Below, one piece after another: positions 28,432-41,111 of a stretch of 64,000 nucleotides of DNA (position 1 is the first letter of the stretch; the number at the start of each line of letters is the position of its first letter). This DNA is from Chrysomallon squamiferum (taxonomy: Eukaryota > Mollusca > Gastropoda > Neomphalida > Peltospiridae). The stretch is taken from assembly GCA_012295275.1 (NCBI GenBank), contig CM022671.1:13743178-13807177 (forward strand), given 5' to 3'. The notes under the pieces were generated by a model. It was not told where the DNA came from. It ran no database searches and saw only the letters and a list, made by a program, of their open reading frames with translations. The position numbers and the translations under genes were made by a program.

Positions 28432-30592
28432 AGAAACTTCAGAAATCATTTATTTAGTAACTGCATAGTTTATCATCGGTATTTTTATTTTATTTTATTC
28501 TTTTCCCAATGTCAAATATATGTTTAAAAAATAAACTACATTTCAAGGACACGCTTATCAGTAAAAGTACCACACACTTTTAACCTTTTTATGTCAAGAA
28601 TTTTACAAGACCATAATTTGCTTATTTAACCATATGTTTGATGTGCAGCCAAAAAGAAGAATAAAACTGCCTATGATAGCAGATTTTTTTTCCCCCTTTC
28701 CCATCGCTATCTTTCTTTCCAGAAATAGGATCCACACAGGCAACAAGTTGTATTTTTTCTTGCTCCGAGGTCTTTCACTAGAAGATTCTTAATACCGCAA
28801 CATGATAAACACTATTGAAAATTTCATCAGAGAGGTTCCTGCGTAATGTAAGAAGTTGATCGAATTTCGTAAGAATAAGGTTAACGAAGAAAACGGTCAC
28901 GTACACTGAGCTACGTAAATAAAATAATAATAATAATAATAACGAAGAAGAAGAAGAAGAAGAAGAAGAAGAAGAAGAAGAAATAATAATAATAACAAAT
29001 AAAATTAAAAATAAATTATATTTAATAATGTATAAGTTTTGTCCTGTTCCATTACTGCTACACATTTAAGTTACTGACTAAAAGAAGACTTCATGGTATT
29101 TTTTTATAGTATGTAATTTGGGGGTATTAAGGTGAAAACCTGCTTCCTAATCACGAGTTACTCTTATAAACAAGGGGCCTTTTTATCCTCTGTTTGCAGG
29201 AGCGTCTGATAAATCAGCCATGACCGGAACAGGTAATTGTCCAGCTGGTGTATTAATGAGACTTGTTTTGTGATAGTCTCTATCCACTGTTATATAATAT
29301 TATGTACTCTGTATGCAAGGAATAAAATATAGCAAGGAAAAACATTGTAACTTGTGAAACAGAGTTCTTACAGATTTCCTTTTAGTGATACTGCAGGGTT
29401 AATGTCACCAGTATTTTTTTCAATCGTATAAAAATCAGTACAAAAACTGTGTGAGATCGACAATATATTTTATTCTGTATATAGTCTGATTGCTCAGTCT
29501 GATAGAATTTTTTGTTACTATTTTATATATATATGTACTACTGTGATAACCATCTGTATGGTATTGGCTACAATTAGAAATCGCCCGTGTGACATTTTGA
29601 TGAAAACTAATTGCTATTTCTGAATCCTGTTTCTTAAAATTAAAACAGAGCAGTAGCTATCATATACTGAGATTAAAACGATAAAAAAACCCAGTTTAAC
29701 AGTTTATTTATGCATTATATTTACTCAGCATATTTTCTGTCTCTTAACATACTGTCTCACTAACCTAAAAACTGATTAGGTCTTGTTTTGATAAAATGCT
29801 TTTAGTGAAAAGATGTTTTATTTTCCAAATAACAACAGAAAACAATGTTAACAGCTGAACCTTTCAATTACTGCATGATATTTCAATACTCAGCCAGAGA
29901 TTAAGCAGTTACTACAGACTTTTTCTGATGGCAGATCCATACTTACATAGTTATTTCCTGTGTTTATTTTTTATTTATTTAATGTTTTGTGTTTCATGGT
30001 ATGCTCTGACATGTAAGTTTTAACTTATGTAGGATTTCAATCAATGATCCAAATATAGAAGCAGGGGAGTTTCTTTAATTTATCTATTTATGAGTTAGTA
30101 AATGTTTTATTTTGTAAATGTAACAGAAAACATTTTAAAATCAAATGAAATACTGAGTTCTTTTATTATTACTCATTTGCTAATATGCACATCTTTAATT
30201 GTACTGCAAGAATTATTTATGAAAACAAATGTAATTATAGATTTGAATTGATGAATATGAAACAGAATTAGAATCAACAAAAAAAAGGAGAGCCATTGTA
30301 TCACAATATTCTCAGTTTTTATAAACAGTAAGTTATAATAAAAAAATAACAATAAATAAATAAAATAATCAAATAAATAAATAAAAATCTGCAGTACTGG
30401 ACACTGACATCTCACTTTTTGCTTCAGTTCACAGTTTCAGTATTTTGGTATGATAGTTAGTTTAATTAGTTTTCAGAGTCTTACCATACAAGCTTAAAAT
30501 TGATTAAGTTAAGCAATATTTGATTTACATAATACATTGTATCTTTCTCATAAAAACAAAATACAAACACAAAAATGATAAGACTGTTAACA
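27960..30592. other. Intergenic DNA downstream of CCNQ
   Basis: AT-rich, with a 30-base A run at about 28400-28429 and an AAG trinucleotide run at 28944-28981. A 33-bp exon-like segment at 29200-29232 is listed separately. The last 500 bp before 30592 should include the CCNQ 3' UTR on the minus strand. Confidence 0.5.
29200..29232 (+). other. Exon-like 33-bp segment with good splice sites
   Basis: CCTCTGTTTGCAG ends at 29199 and CAG|GTAATT begins the donor at 29233. The segment contains ATGACCGGAACAG from 29220, which would give a phase-1 start exon. No partner exon was found on the plus strand before 34 kb, so this may be chance or a non-coding transcript. Confidence 0.2.
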
Positions 30593-32046
30593 TTAAGAGT
30601 CAACTATCTCATCTAAATCATACACACTGATAACTTCTGAAATGATATCTTGTATTATGTTCAGTGAAATATCCTCTGCAAATACCTGAAAAAAATGTAA
30701 GATCACTGTTATGGCTCAAGATAGTCAAAACTATTTTACATGGGTTGTTATTTGAGAACAAGGTGAGTGTGTTTAAAATATTGAATAAATGTAATCTTTT
30801 TAATAATTTATGTAACCAAATATTCCTGCATTCGGAGTTCATAAAGCTATTACTGATTATAGAAACATTTATGAACAAACATAATTTATAATATATGTAA
30901 AATAACAGCACACAAATAAATGAAGCAGAACTCTTTAAGAATCTGGGTTTCCTTTGTTGCTGTTCATATTAAAAAATCCTAGTGTCATTGTATGGTTTAT
31001 AATTCTGAAAAACCCAGAGTAAGTTAAAACATAGTAGAGCATACCCTGCACAAGGATTATAAACAATATTAAACCAATAACAAAAAATTAAACTACAAAA
31101 CTGCTATGTAAGAAGTACCAAGTTGGAGAAAGTCTAATGTATGTAACTAACAAATCCAGAATACTGGAATTATATTTTCTAGCAACCTGAGTATTCTACC
31201 TGTACCAATGTTAAAATATATTCATTTAAACTATTTATTAGTAGATTAAATTGTGAAAAAGAACTGATGTTAAGATTTGATTTTTGCACTAATCAGTGAC
31301 TTATGTTTTGTCATAATCAGTTGTATTATATATAACTTTATACATACAATCTTGTCATCTATGTTTTTTGTCTCATAGATCTATACACATTTTGTTACAT
31401 CTCTTATTATTCTGTATCAGTTATATCTTTATACACGTAAGTATCTGTAACATATTTTCATCTATTTCTTACTATTTTGTTAGATAACGCTTTATAGGCA
31501 ACAGTAGACAAATCTGATTATTCTGAAAGTTAAGTTTTACCTTCCACCATTTGGTGTCACATTCTTTGTGATAAGGAACTTCAACTCCCAGAGACAACAT
31601 TGAAAAGTACAGGACAGCCACAGCCATGTGCTGGGGTTTGTACCTCAGACAGAGGTCACCATGGTAACTGTCCCGCAGGTAGGACCAAGCTGTTCTTGCT
31701 ATTGGAAGTGCTTCCCATTTGTATGATGGAAACCAATCTTGAAGATATTTCAAATAATGGAGAAGATACTGAAAAATTCAGAAGACGAAATGATGGAACT
31801 ATAATAATGATATAATAATAATATACTGGTGTGACTTACAGACACACAAAGAAACGTGTATTTTTATGCATTAACATATTAATAATAATGACTGAAATAA
31901 TAGGTAATATATAAATGAAATCAGAAATAATAAGACATTTATGCAAGTATCACATCTGAATATGAATATTTGTATTAATTTCTGATCCAGAAAATTCTGT
32001 ACAACAAAAAGTAAAACATATATGAATAATTTGTAAGAAATTTAAT

Positions 32047-32084
<38 letters not shown>

Positions 32085-34380
32085 TAGATATTATTTTGGA
32101 AAAAGAGAACAGAAATTTATTTTTTAATAATAAAATTAACATTTGATAGAAACAGAAAATTTACCTTATGAGGATGAATAAAGCAGACTTTAAATCGTAA
32201 CATTCGTAAAATAAACAGTTCACAATTTGCCACTGTCTCACGTAAAGCCCAAAAATGTTCTCCAATTTCCAATAATGGTTTTGTTTTATGTAAAACCCTG
32301 AACAATAGAATGAAAGCATGCCAGAATAATGTTTAATTTTAACATACATAATATCGATTTAAATTACCTAAGTATGCAAATACTAAAAATTTAAAATTTA
32401 AAAGGATTTTGAATTCATTGTTAATAAACCAGTTATTTGTGATCACTGAATGTGAATTATAACTCATCCCACCATATATTATATTTCCAATTTTTTTTTT
32501 ACTTTTTATACTTAAAATCAGCTCTTTACTCCACTGTCCTTGGTTAGTTTAAGATGGCTGACATGAAATACTTGGTTAGTTTATGATGGCTGACATGTAA
32601 TACTTGGTCAGTCATATGTTTAAAATTTCATTTCAAGATTAGTAACAATGGAATAGGCCAGTTTGGAGATGAAATATAAAATTTTTTTTATAAAAAAGAA
32701 AGTCTTGATTTGACAGATACACAGAGATTACTTTGTATGTTCATATATTTCATTTTATTTACATTTTACATAACACATACCTATGACAAACATTGATAAC
32801 ATCTCTAAGTTTCAAATGTTCTTCTTCAACTTTTCCTGCTAAATATATACATGTCATAGCAATCAGCTGGAAGTAAATATAAATTATTTAAACTGAATGA
32901 AAAAACACTGACATGTGGAACTAGTTATTCATTTATTTATCTAGGAACTCAAAGTAAGTTTTAATTTCTTACACAAAACATATTAAAAATAAAATAGAAA
33001 CCTTTTTATATACCAAATATATGATTATTAATATATTATTAATTTATATTTATACACCCATCTCTTGCTACTTTGTTTATGACAATGCTCTGATATGATA
33101 AATTAATAACTAACTCATTATTATTATATATCTTTAAAAATATTTTAATTTTTTAAATAATTAATTTATTTACTTATTTTTGGGCAGTGATCAGACGTTG
33201 ACATTAACATGTATGAATAAATAACAGTAAAAATATATTTAAAAGATAATATACATATGGATCAAAATCTTGTAAACTATTTTCCTTGAAGAACTTGTAA
33301 TACAAAACTGAAGCTGTTGCAAGTGGAATGCTCTTCATGTGTAGTCTTAGACCTGTGTGACAGAAATCATGACCAAAATTTATAATTATTTCATCTTTTT
33401 AATAAAATATATGTTTATCAAACAGAAGATAATTACAAATAATTATGCCATTGCCTGATGTGTTTGTTATCACCATCTACAGGATGTAGGCATTTAGAGG
33501 CACTAATGTTAGTAAATTCAAATTGAGACAGTAATTTATTATTGTGATGATATAACACTACCCTTACCCACTAGATAAATAACACATCAGCAAAGAGTAC
33601 AAAAATATGTTTTGTAATAATGCAAAAGTAATTAAACTGAACTAAATTATCTATGGTTTTGGTACCCTAATTAAAAAATAGAATCAGTCAATTGAAACCT
33701 ATTTAAAGAGAGAATCAAGATATCAGTTTCAATTTATGTTATATGTATTAGTTTATATGCCATTAATGACAAAGATTCCACTGCAGAATTATCATACCAA
33801 ATCTTGCTGCCAAACTCACCATAACTTACATTAATTAATTATTTAACTTAAACTAAAATATAAAGACTACCTTTAAGAGTTCATCATCATGTATTTTCCC
33901 ATAAATAAAGTTTATTTACTTATTATAATCATTAATAATGCTTTATAAAAAGTATATTTGTCATTGCTTTATCTTTTCCCTATTTCACGTATACAGACAG
34001 TCTAGGCAATCTTAGGATTATATACCTATAAATTAGTATTACTTTAATAAGATTGTCTGTGGTCAGTATATAGAAAACAAATATATGTACTGAATACTAA
34101 ATTCACAGATATCCGAAAAAAAAAAAAAAATGATGATTTAGAATATAAATGAGCTACTTTAAGCTATTTTAAAAATAGGTCTAATTATCTAAATTATCAC
34201 AAAGAAAAGATTTATAAATCATAATTAACTGGAGCGCCAACAAACAAATGGAAAATCCGAAAATGACCAATGTGCAATGTCTCTTAATTATTATTATTAT
34301 TTTTATTATTATTATTTTTTACCTGATTCATGGATATATTTGATAACACGAAAATGCACCTTAGTTTGACTGTCTACCAT
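30593..34380 (-). CDS. CCNQ: Cyclin-Q (FAM58A), activator of CDK10
   Basis: Complete gene with six exons in gene order: 34380-34323, 33352-33255, 32866-32781, 32297-32165, 31768-31541 and 30685-30593. All junctions are GT/AG and in phase, giving 231 residues; human CCNQ has 248. The start ATG at 34380 opens [18 protein letters not shown], matching the family's first helix. Cyclin-box hallmarks follow: [16 protein letters not shown], then [20 protein letters not shown], then [20 protein letters not shown]. The second fold has [20 protein letters not shown] and GVEVP, nearly identical to vertebrate cyclin-Q. By homology it activates the kinase CDK10. A 32-bp tandem duplication sits in the intron at 32539-32602. 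Nothing appears broken. Confidence 0.95.
32539..32602. repeat. 32-bp tandem duplication in a CCNQ intron
   Basis: Two copies of a unit beginning CTTGGTTAGTTTAAGATGG and containing GGCTGACATG, starting at 32539 and 32571, with a partial third copy after 32603. On the plus strand each copy contains (A/T)GATGGC, a YY1-like word. Confidence 0.85.
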
Positions 34381-34989
34381 ATTAATTTATGTAATGTTGT
34401 GCATCTATCTCGATATCACTTCTTTTAAATGAGTTTACAACCAGCTGTTCTAAAAATACATTATCAATAATCTGTCTTTAGCTTTTCCTCCTTATTATAT
34501 GCGATCCATCTGTAACTATCGATATATTTTTCTGGCACTGCACTAAGCAATGTGTATATATGTATATATTACAGGTAATATGATTTTTTTGTCAGCTCAT
34601 ACGTATTTTATCTCTTTCACTCAGGGAATCAATCTGTACATTAGCTGGAAAAAAATTCAAATAATATACTTATCACCTGAAATATACTTCACTAATTTAT
34701 ACAGCTTATCTAAACGTGCAGAATTGGTATTGAAAAGCCTTTAGACCAATGTAGACCAAATCCTCAGTTCAAAACAAATCTTTTGATCAATATAGTCCAA
34801 GTTCTCCTTGACTTGTCACTAATCCTGTCTGTAGAACGTGCACAATAAAGTTGTACCAGCCTGCCAGGAGGCAGATGTGATTTGCTGGAAAAACAATGAT
34901 TGATTTATGTTGCTGATTTCCTTTAACTCGCTTCATTTGATTGGTAGGTATAAATATGCTGGTGAATGGTGTTCTCTGTCACTTGCAAA
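34381..34989. other. CCNQ upstream region
   Basis: This 600-bp gap separates the CCNQ start (minus strand) from the integrase remnant (plus strand). The CCNQ promoter is expected here, but I see no clear TATA box. The sequence is AT-rich to 34800 and richer in GC afterwards, where the element debris starts. Confidence 0.4.
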
Positions 34990-36205
34990 ATGGATCTAGA
35001 GGAGACTTCCAGGCTTTCGTTGTACGTGAGTTATGGAGAGAATAAGTATATCTTGATATCTAAGGACGAATTCATTAAGACTGTTGGCGAGTTGCAGGAA
35101 GCCAGCCAGGCACCCAAGAAATCACTGACTGAGTTTTACTTGCTTAAGAAATATGAACTACTGCAGTGTGGGGACGTTCAAAAGCTCATCAGAAAGAAGC
35201 AAATCAGTTACATCCTTTGTACTCACTACCGTCGAGGAGACCTTTGAACCTATCAGACACCCCCATATCGCTACTGGTCATGGGGAACGAGACAGAATGA
35301 TCAAGGAGATCAACAAGATCAACCCAGAATGCTTATATCTTATTCAAGACCGTATGCACTGAATGCCAGGGAAAACGGCAACGAACAACTAGCAAGGGAA
35401 TTGTCGTCAAACCAATCCTAAGGTCTTCAGTTCCAGAGCGCAAGTTGACCTCATCGACATGCAGTCTACGTGCCAAAGTCAACACAAATGGATTATGGTG
35501 TACCAAGACCATCTTACCAAGATGAGCATTATGCGTCCTCTCACTTCTAAGCGTGCATCAGAAGACATAAAAGACATGTTGATTGCATGGATGCTTGACA
35601 ATGACACACGGGACTGGACTGCTGGACTCAGGTTTGTTCAATTTCAAAAGAACTCGAGTCATCATACAGGAATCAAACGTTCTCCCTTAGCTGCTCTGTT
35701 TGGTGCCGATGCGAAAGTAAGATTCACATCATCCAGCCTACCCCAAGATGCCATTGCAGTCTCACCCATCTGTACGTCAGGAGGAAATTAGGCTGCAGAA
35801 AGAAGGTGCCAGAGATGCCCAGTTCCAGCAGGCAGAGAGAATGGTCAAATGATGTCGCATTGTGTTTTCTAGTGTGCAAAACGGAAGCAATGTGACAGTG
35901 TCCATTCATTCAGGTTTCAGAGGACTTGCAGACCTAGGAACATTATCGGAGTTGTGACAGAGTGCAGTGACAACAAATTGTTTACAATTGCTGAACATGG
36001 AGGAATATAGAATCTAAAGTACTCTAGAAACCAATCCGATGTATCTGCTACGACCTTGTATTCACCTCATGTCTGTACAGATAATGACATTTCCCTGCGC
36101 CAAGTTGTGCAGCTGGAGTTAAGATGCGATGGACAAGGTTTCATAAGATGTAACTGTGCTGGAAGTGTCAGACAAATGGATGTAAATGCTTCAAAGCCAG
36201 ATTAG
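34990..36205 (+). pseudogene. KRBA2-like (Ginger/retroviral-type) integrase remnant
   Basis: The plus strand carries, in order: LTEFYLLKKYELLQCGDVQKL; a frameshift near 35205; HIATGHGERDRM, the His pair of an HHCC zinc-binding integrase domain; a stop at 35360-35362; QVDLIDMQS with the first catalytic Asp; HKWIMVYQDHLTKM; and RPLTSKRASE, which joins directly to DIKDMLIAWMLDND. KRBA2-like proteins have the rest of the integrase core between those two blocks, including the second Asp and the Glu, so an internal deletion near 35560 removed it. FVQFQKNSSHHTGIKRSP and LFGADAKV follow, then, after more stops, VVQLELRCDGQGFIRCNCAG, ending near 36205. It cannot make a working integrase. Confidence 0.85.
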
Positions 36206-36630
36206 TGTGCATAATTATCTAGCTGCGACTTTAGGGATTATGGCCCGGGGCGTAGATAAACTGTTGTTGAGGTGTACTAATTATAATCTACCTACGTGCC
36301 GGTACTTGTTAATTGCACCTTTACTTGGCCGACGGTGTGTGCAGTCAAAACCTAGCAACGAACTAATCCTGTAAAACAGTGCAAGAGTTCTTTTCATTAG
36401 TAATGTTATTACAAATAATAAAATAAACAAAATTTTAGAATGATATGCAATACCTAAGTTTTAACGGCTCTGGTGTAAATCTGTCTACCCTTACGTCGCC
36501 TGTGTGTCTGTCTCAGTATCTATGTCTGTTAAGTTTTATTTATTAATTCATAAACATGATATCATAAAAAAAAAATTCTACTTACATATATTTATTTAAT
36601 TTACTTTTACTATTATTATTAGTAGTAGTA

Positions 36631-36661
<31 letters not shown>

Positions 36662-37379
36662 GTGTTAAGCTTTTATTTGGGGGTTGGGACGATGGTGTAA
36701 TTTATTTATTTATTTATTTTCTGAATTACAAAGAAGAATTATTATATCTTACACAGTTATATCTGAAACTTAAATGTTTTGGTATATGTATTATTATTAT
36801 TTAGTAATTAGGTATATATTATTATTATCGTATTATGTTACCTTTTTGTACAGTTCTTATTTGAATACAATAAAAATCATCTCGTAAGAAACATAATGGA
36901 ATAACCTCTTTTTAATAGTGGAACCCGTCTTTTAACAGGACACGTACATTTTCATAAAAGGAAACTAAACCGGATTAATGACAGTTAAAAGATACGTCTC
37001 ATATTTAATATATACATATTGCAGATAATCAGTTTATTAAACATTAATAACATTATTTTCAGTAATAAGTTGGGAGGAGTTAAGAATTTTGCAGAAAAAT
37101 GTAACCCATCACACTGCCGTCACGTAAAGGTTCATTAGTGGATGATGGTTCAGTTGGAATATCATTCATACTTGCTACATCTCCCATGGTAGAACAAATT
37201 GATAATTAAATCTTATAATTTGACCGTTACTAAAAATAATCCAACTATTTAATCTAATTCGAACTTTGTATTTCTAATTAATGCCTAATGTTTTCTACAT
37301 TCTTTCCCAGAATAATAAAAACTGAAACATTCTTCTTGATTACAAATTTTAATATTTTGATTTATTTTTATTAAATCTT

Positions 37380-37420
<41 letters not shown>

Positions 37421-38071
37421 TTTCTTTTCAATTCTGCATACATTTTACATTTAAAAAACTGGAAGAAATATTGTATTTACATAAAATATATATGGTTCAG
37501 CATATTCTACACAAAAATAAATGTTCTGTAACATACCTGATAAAAAATAAATGATTTTCACACAAGACATTTTTTTCACCACTAAAATGCTGATAACTGT
37601 GATAAAGCAGGACGTTTACAAATAATTTATAAATCATTTGAAGAATAGACAGAGAAAAAATATTTTCACAATAATTTTCAAGTTAATATATGAATGCCTG
37701 CATGTACATAAGGTAATAGTATCAATATTATAACGAATTACTTTCGAAATACAATACTTTTTAATTTCAAGGTTTCACCAAATTTCGATACTTTGAAAAC
37801 TGAATATGTTAATATTAAAAATGTTCCGTACGTATTTCTAGAAACAGACTCCTGTTTTGAGACACTCGAATGGTTTTAGTTCCAGAATTGCTCAAAAACT
37901 GACCTTTGATACAAAAGATATGAAAACAAGAGCCCACGGTGTGCTTACTGTTAGTCCAATAATATCGCAAATATAGAAAACACGAATGTTAAATAATTCT
38001 GTGATCACATCGACAATAGGTATTACAACTCTGTACAGGGTAATTTCCACATGTAATTACTGAAAAACGTA
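36206..38071. other. Intergenic DNA between the integrase remnant and ninjurin
   Basis: AT-rich, with a TAG/TGG trinucleotide run near 36622-36660 and a TA run at 37385-37417. The stretch 36240-36370 is richer in GC and could be the tail of the mobile element. No gene was recognised. The 3' UTR of the minus-strand ninjurin should lie just left of 38072. Confidence 0.5.
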
Positions 38072-38449
38072 TTACATGTCTGTTATGACCATTCCCAACA
38101 TAGCAATGAAAACGTTGATCATAGTCAGAAGCATGACGTGGCGGGTGCTGCCAACGTCGTTCGATTTGTGCGTAGTAGCATGTTCATTTTCATTTGATAC
38201 CTCCATGCCGCTAAGCTTCCGTATGTTGATGGCGACAACGACTTGAAGAACTGCAGAGATTCCAATAAGAACCATTAACATGATGTGGTAGCCTTTACGG
38301 TACCTTAGAGGCATATCCAACAAGGATTTAAATAGAGAGGCATTCGCCATTTGTACGGCAAAGTCCATCAATCCTTGAAAAAAGATCTTTTTGTTGACAC
38401 ACGCTCTGATATTTGTTCTAATAGGCGACAGCGTTTGCTGATTACTCAT
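38072..38449 (-). CDS. Ninjurin-family membrane protein, intronless
   Basis: One uninterrupted frame of 125 residues. An in-frame stop lies a few codons upstream and no other ATG intervenes, so the start at 38449 is firm. Residues 20-45 hold the family's amphipathic core (KIFFQGLMDFAVQMANASLF), comparable to the vertebrate pattern of Met-Ala-Asn-Ala-Ser followed by Leu-Lys. Two membrane segments follow at about 55-76 and 104-122. The loop between them (80-102) is polar and His/Ser-rich. Ninjurins are small surface proteins; NINJ1 oligomerises to rupture the plasma membrane late in lytic cell death, and the same role here is only inferred. Vertebrate ninjurin genes have introns, so a single-exon copy may be a retrocopy. 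No poly-A remnant or flanking repeat was seen. Confidence 0.85.
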   Translation of the reverse strand: MSNQQTLSPIRTNIRACVNKKIFFQGLMDFAVQMANASLFKSLLDMPLRYRKGYHIMLMVLIGISAVLQVVVAINIRKLSGMEVSNENEHATTHKSNDVGSTRHVMLLTMINVFIAMLGMVITDM

Positions 38450-38809
38450 AATGACGTAATTATGGCAAAATGATAAAATTTAAAACAGTACTTAAGGAAT
38501 ATACATCATACGAAAATATCGAAATGATTTTTTTCTGTAGGTTAAATGTGACGTCAGAATGTTGTATGGTAACGGACAAGAACAATCACCCATAGGTCTA
38601 GTACAAGACAGTCAGCAACAGAAAATAAATAACAACATCAACACAACAGTAATAATAATAATAATACAATTTGTATGTGAATATATACTGTATGTATATG
38701 CGTATGTGTGTGCGTTATTATTATTATTATTGACATTCATTGATCATTATGTGAGTCATTTTTACGATATATATACTTTCAACATATAAATATATCAAAA
38801 TGTGTTAGA

Positions 38810-38811
<2 letters not shown>

Positions 38812-38861
<50 letters not shown>

Positions 38862-38884
38862 AATAATAATAATAATAATAATAA
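38812..38884. repeat. Compound (CAA)n(TAA)n microsatellite
   Basis: About 16 CAA repeats continue into about 8 TAA repeats. Confidence 0.95.
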
Positions 38885-38953
38885 TGGTAATAATATAATA
38901 AAAATCAAATGAAATAAACAAATTATTAACCCATCAAAAAAATAACAATAACC

Positions 38954-38995
<42 letters not shown>

Positions 38996-39205
38996 TGTTC
39001 TGAGGTATAATTCATTAAGGCGTGTGAGAGATAATATCTGTTTTTTCTATTCTTGCAACATCAATTTTTACTTCAAGCAAAGCTTTAAATATGTAACAGA
39101 AAAAAATAATTAAAAGACAGAAGCCAAAAAGTATTGCTTGTTTGTGTGTGTGTGTGTTGTTTTTGGGGGGTTATTTATTTTCATTATTTTTTATTTATTT
39201 ATTTA

Positions 39206-39247
39206 TTTTATTTTATTTTATTTTATTTTATTTTATTTTTTATTTTA

Positions 39248-39287
<40 letters not shown>

Positions 39288-39307
39288 TTTTTTTTTTTTT
39301 TTTTTTT
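39206..39307. repeat. Compound (TTTTA)n(TTA)n(T)n tract
   Basis: TTTTA pentamers, then about 14 TTA units, then about 22 T. Confidence 0.9.
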
Positions 39308-41077
39308 GTTTGTTTGTTTAAGTTTTATTATCATCGTTATGGATGAGGGCTAATAATTATAATAAAAAATATTTATATTTTCACTTAGTCAGGGTTTCGT
39401 GTCAGGCTATAATTATGTGAAATACCATGCAATGTCTGAAGGTTAGAATAATAACAATAACCTATATCTGACTGCAATCTTTCATTCATCGAGCTAGCAA
39501 CGCCATATATTTACTGTCACTTCTTGTGCTGTAATGGTATTCAGACCACTTGGATTTCAGTAATACGTCTAAAGTGTTTAGACCCACCTGGGTTGTAATT
39601 TGCCAGCAAAGAACATGAGACGCAGGTTTAGAGAGACCCCGCTTTGTACTGTTAAGTCAGAGTCCCACGCCAGTTTTCAAACCGACGATAAGGACATTTC
39701 TCTTCACTCTCACGCCGTGATCTAATGCGGAAAAGGTAAAATTATTTGGTGTATTACATTGATAAACTAACATTTCAAGTCAGAGTTGGGGTTTTTTCCT
39801 TGTTTTTTTTTGTTTTGTTTTTTTAAGTGAAATATTATTAATATCAGTCTTTAGTGTTTAGTGATGTTAGTAATTAATTATTGCTTTTGTTTATTGTTGC
39901 TTTTAATAATATCATTAGCAAACTTAATTTATAAATATTTTCATCTCGATGAAAAAAAAAAACCTTTAAAAGTTGTTGTTCTAAAAGTAGTTATAAGTAG
40001 CAGTAAAAGAAGATAATTATATTAGTGAAAAGAATTATAACAATAGTGACTACTATTACTACTATTACTACTACTACTACTACTACTACTAATAATAATA
40101 ATAATAACAGCAACAACAAACTACTGTAGTATAAGGAAGAAAAACAACCCAGACACAACAACACATGAATGTATCCTAACAAAATCACTTCTTAAGAACA
40201 ACATTGTCGTTTTAATTTGAAGTTTATTACCATTTGAAAATGTCTTCTAAACGTTAATCGCGACTTTGGAGTAAAATCAGACACTTATTCAAATAATCTG
40301 CATTAAAAGTATACATTCGACCTCAAATTTTTGTTATTTACCCAATGCCTTCTTGAATAGATTTGAAAAGTAATTGCCAATGGATAACGCCAGTCACGAA
40401 AAAAAGTAATCAGAAATTTCAAGAAACATTGTACACATATGAAGGTTGAAGGTTATATGACCTTTGCTGTCTTATTCAATTGCTAGCGTTTCTAATGCAG
40501 TGGAGCTACAGTAGTGTACAGACTACGGGTCAGGTGATTTGAAAATAATGTGAATTTCAGTACATTGTCTTTCTTTTAAATATTTAGCAATGATTTTTAT
40601 CTTTTATTTTTACTGTCTTAAGAGATAATATATTGAAGCGACTGGAGTTTTAAAATTAATTTCTTGGCAATAGTTTACATCAGTAACTATGTACAAGAAA
40701 AACAAACCCGCACCGTACATTAAAGGGTATTAAAGCACCATATCTATTAAAATTATATGATGTTAACACGTGCAGAAACTTCCAGTATTTTAAAATGTCA
40801 GGATAAAGTACTTTATCCGAAGATTATAGCAATCTTGTCAATTTTCAAAAAGATCTTGTTGCCATGAGAAAATCAATTCAGAAATAATTTTATCTGCAGA
40901 GATAAGCTGACATGTTATTGGCGGTTGACAAATAAACGCATGCTTTTTAAGAAGTCTGGCATTTGAAAAGCTGATGACCCAGTTATTTAATCATCTGACA
41001 ATGATGGATTCAATGGAAAAACGTTATCTTCGGCTCCAATGCAGATTCTGATTACCAATTTCTTTAAAGTTTTATAC

Positions 41078-41111
<34 letters not shown>

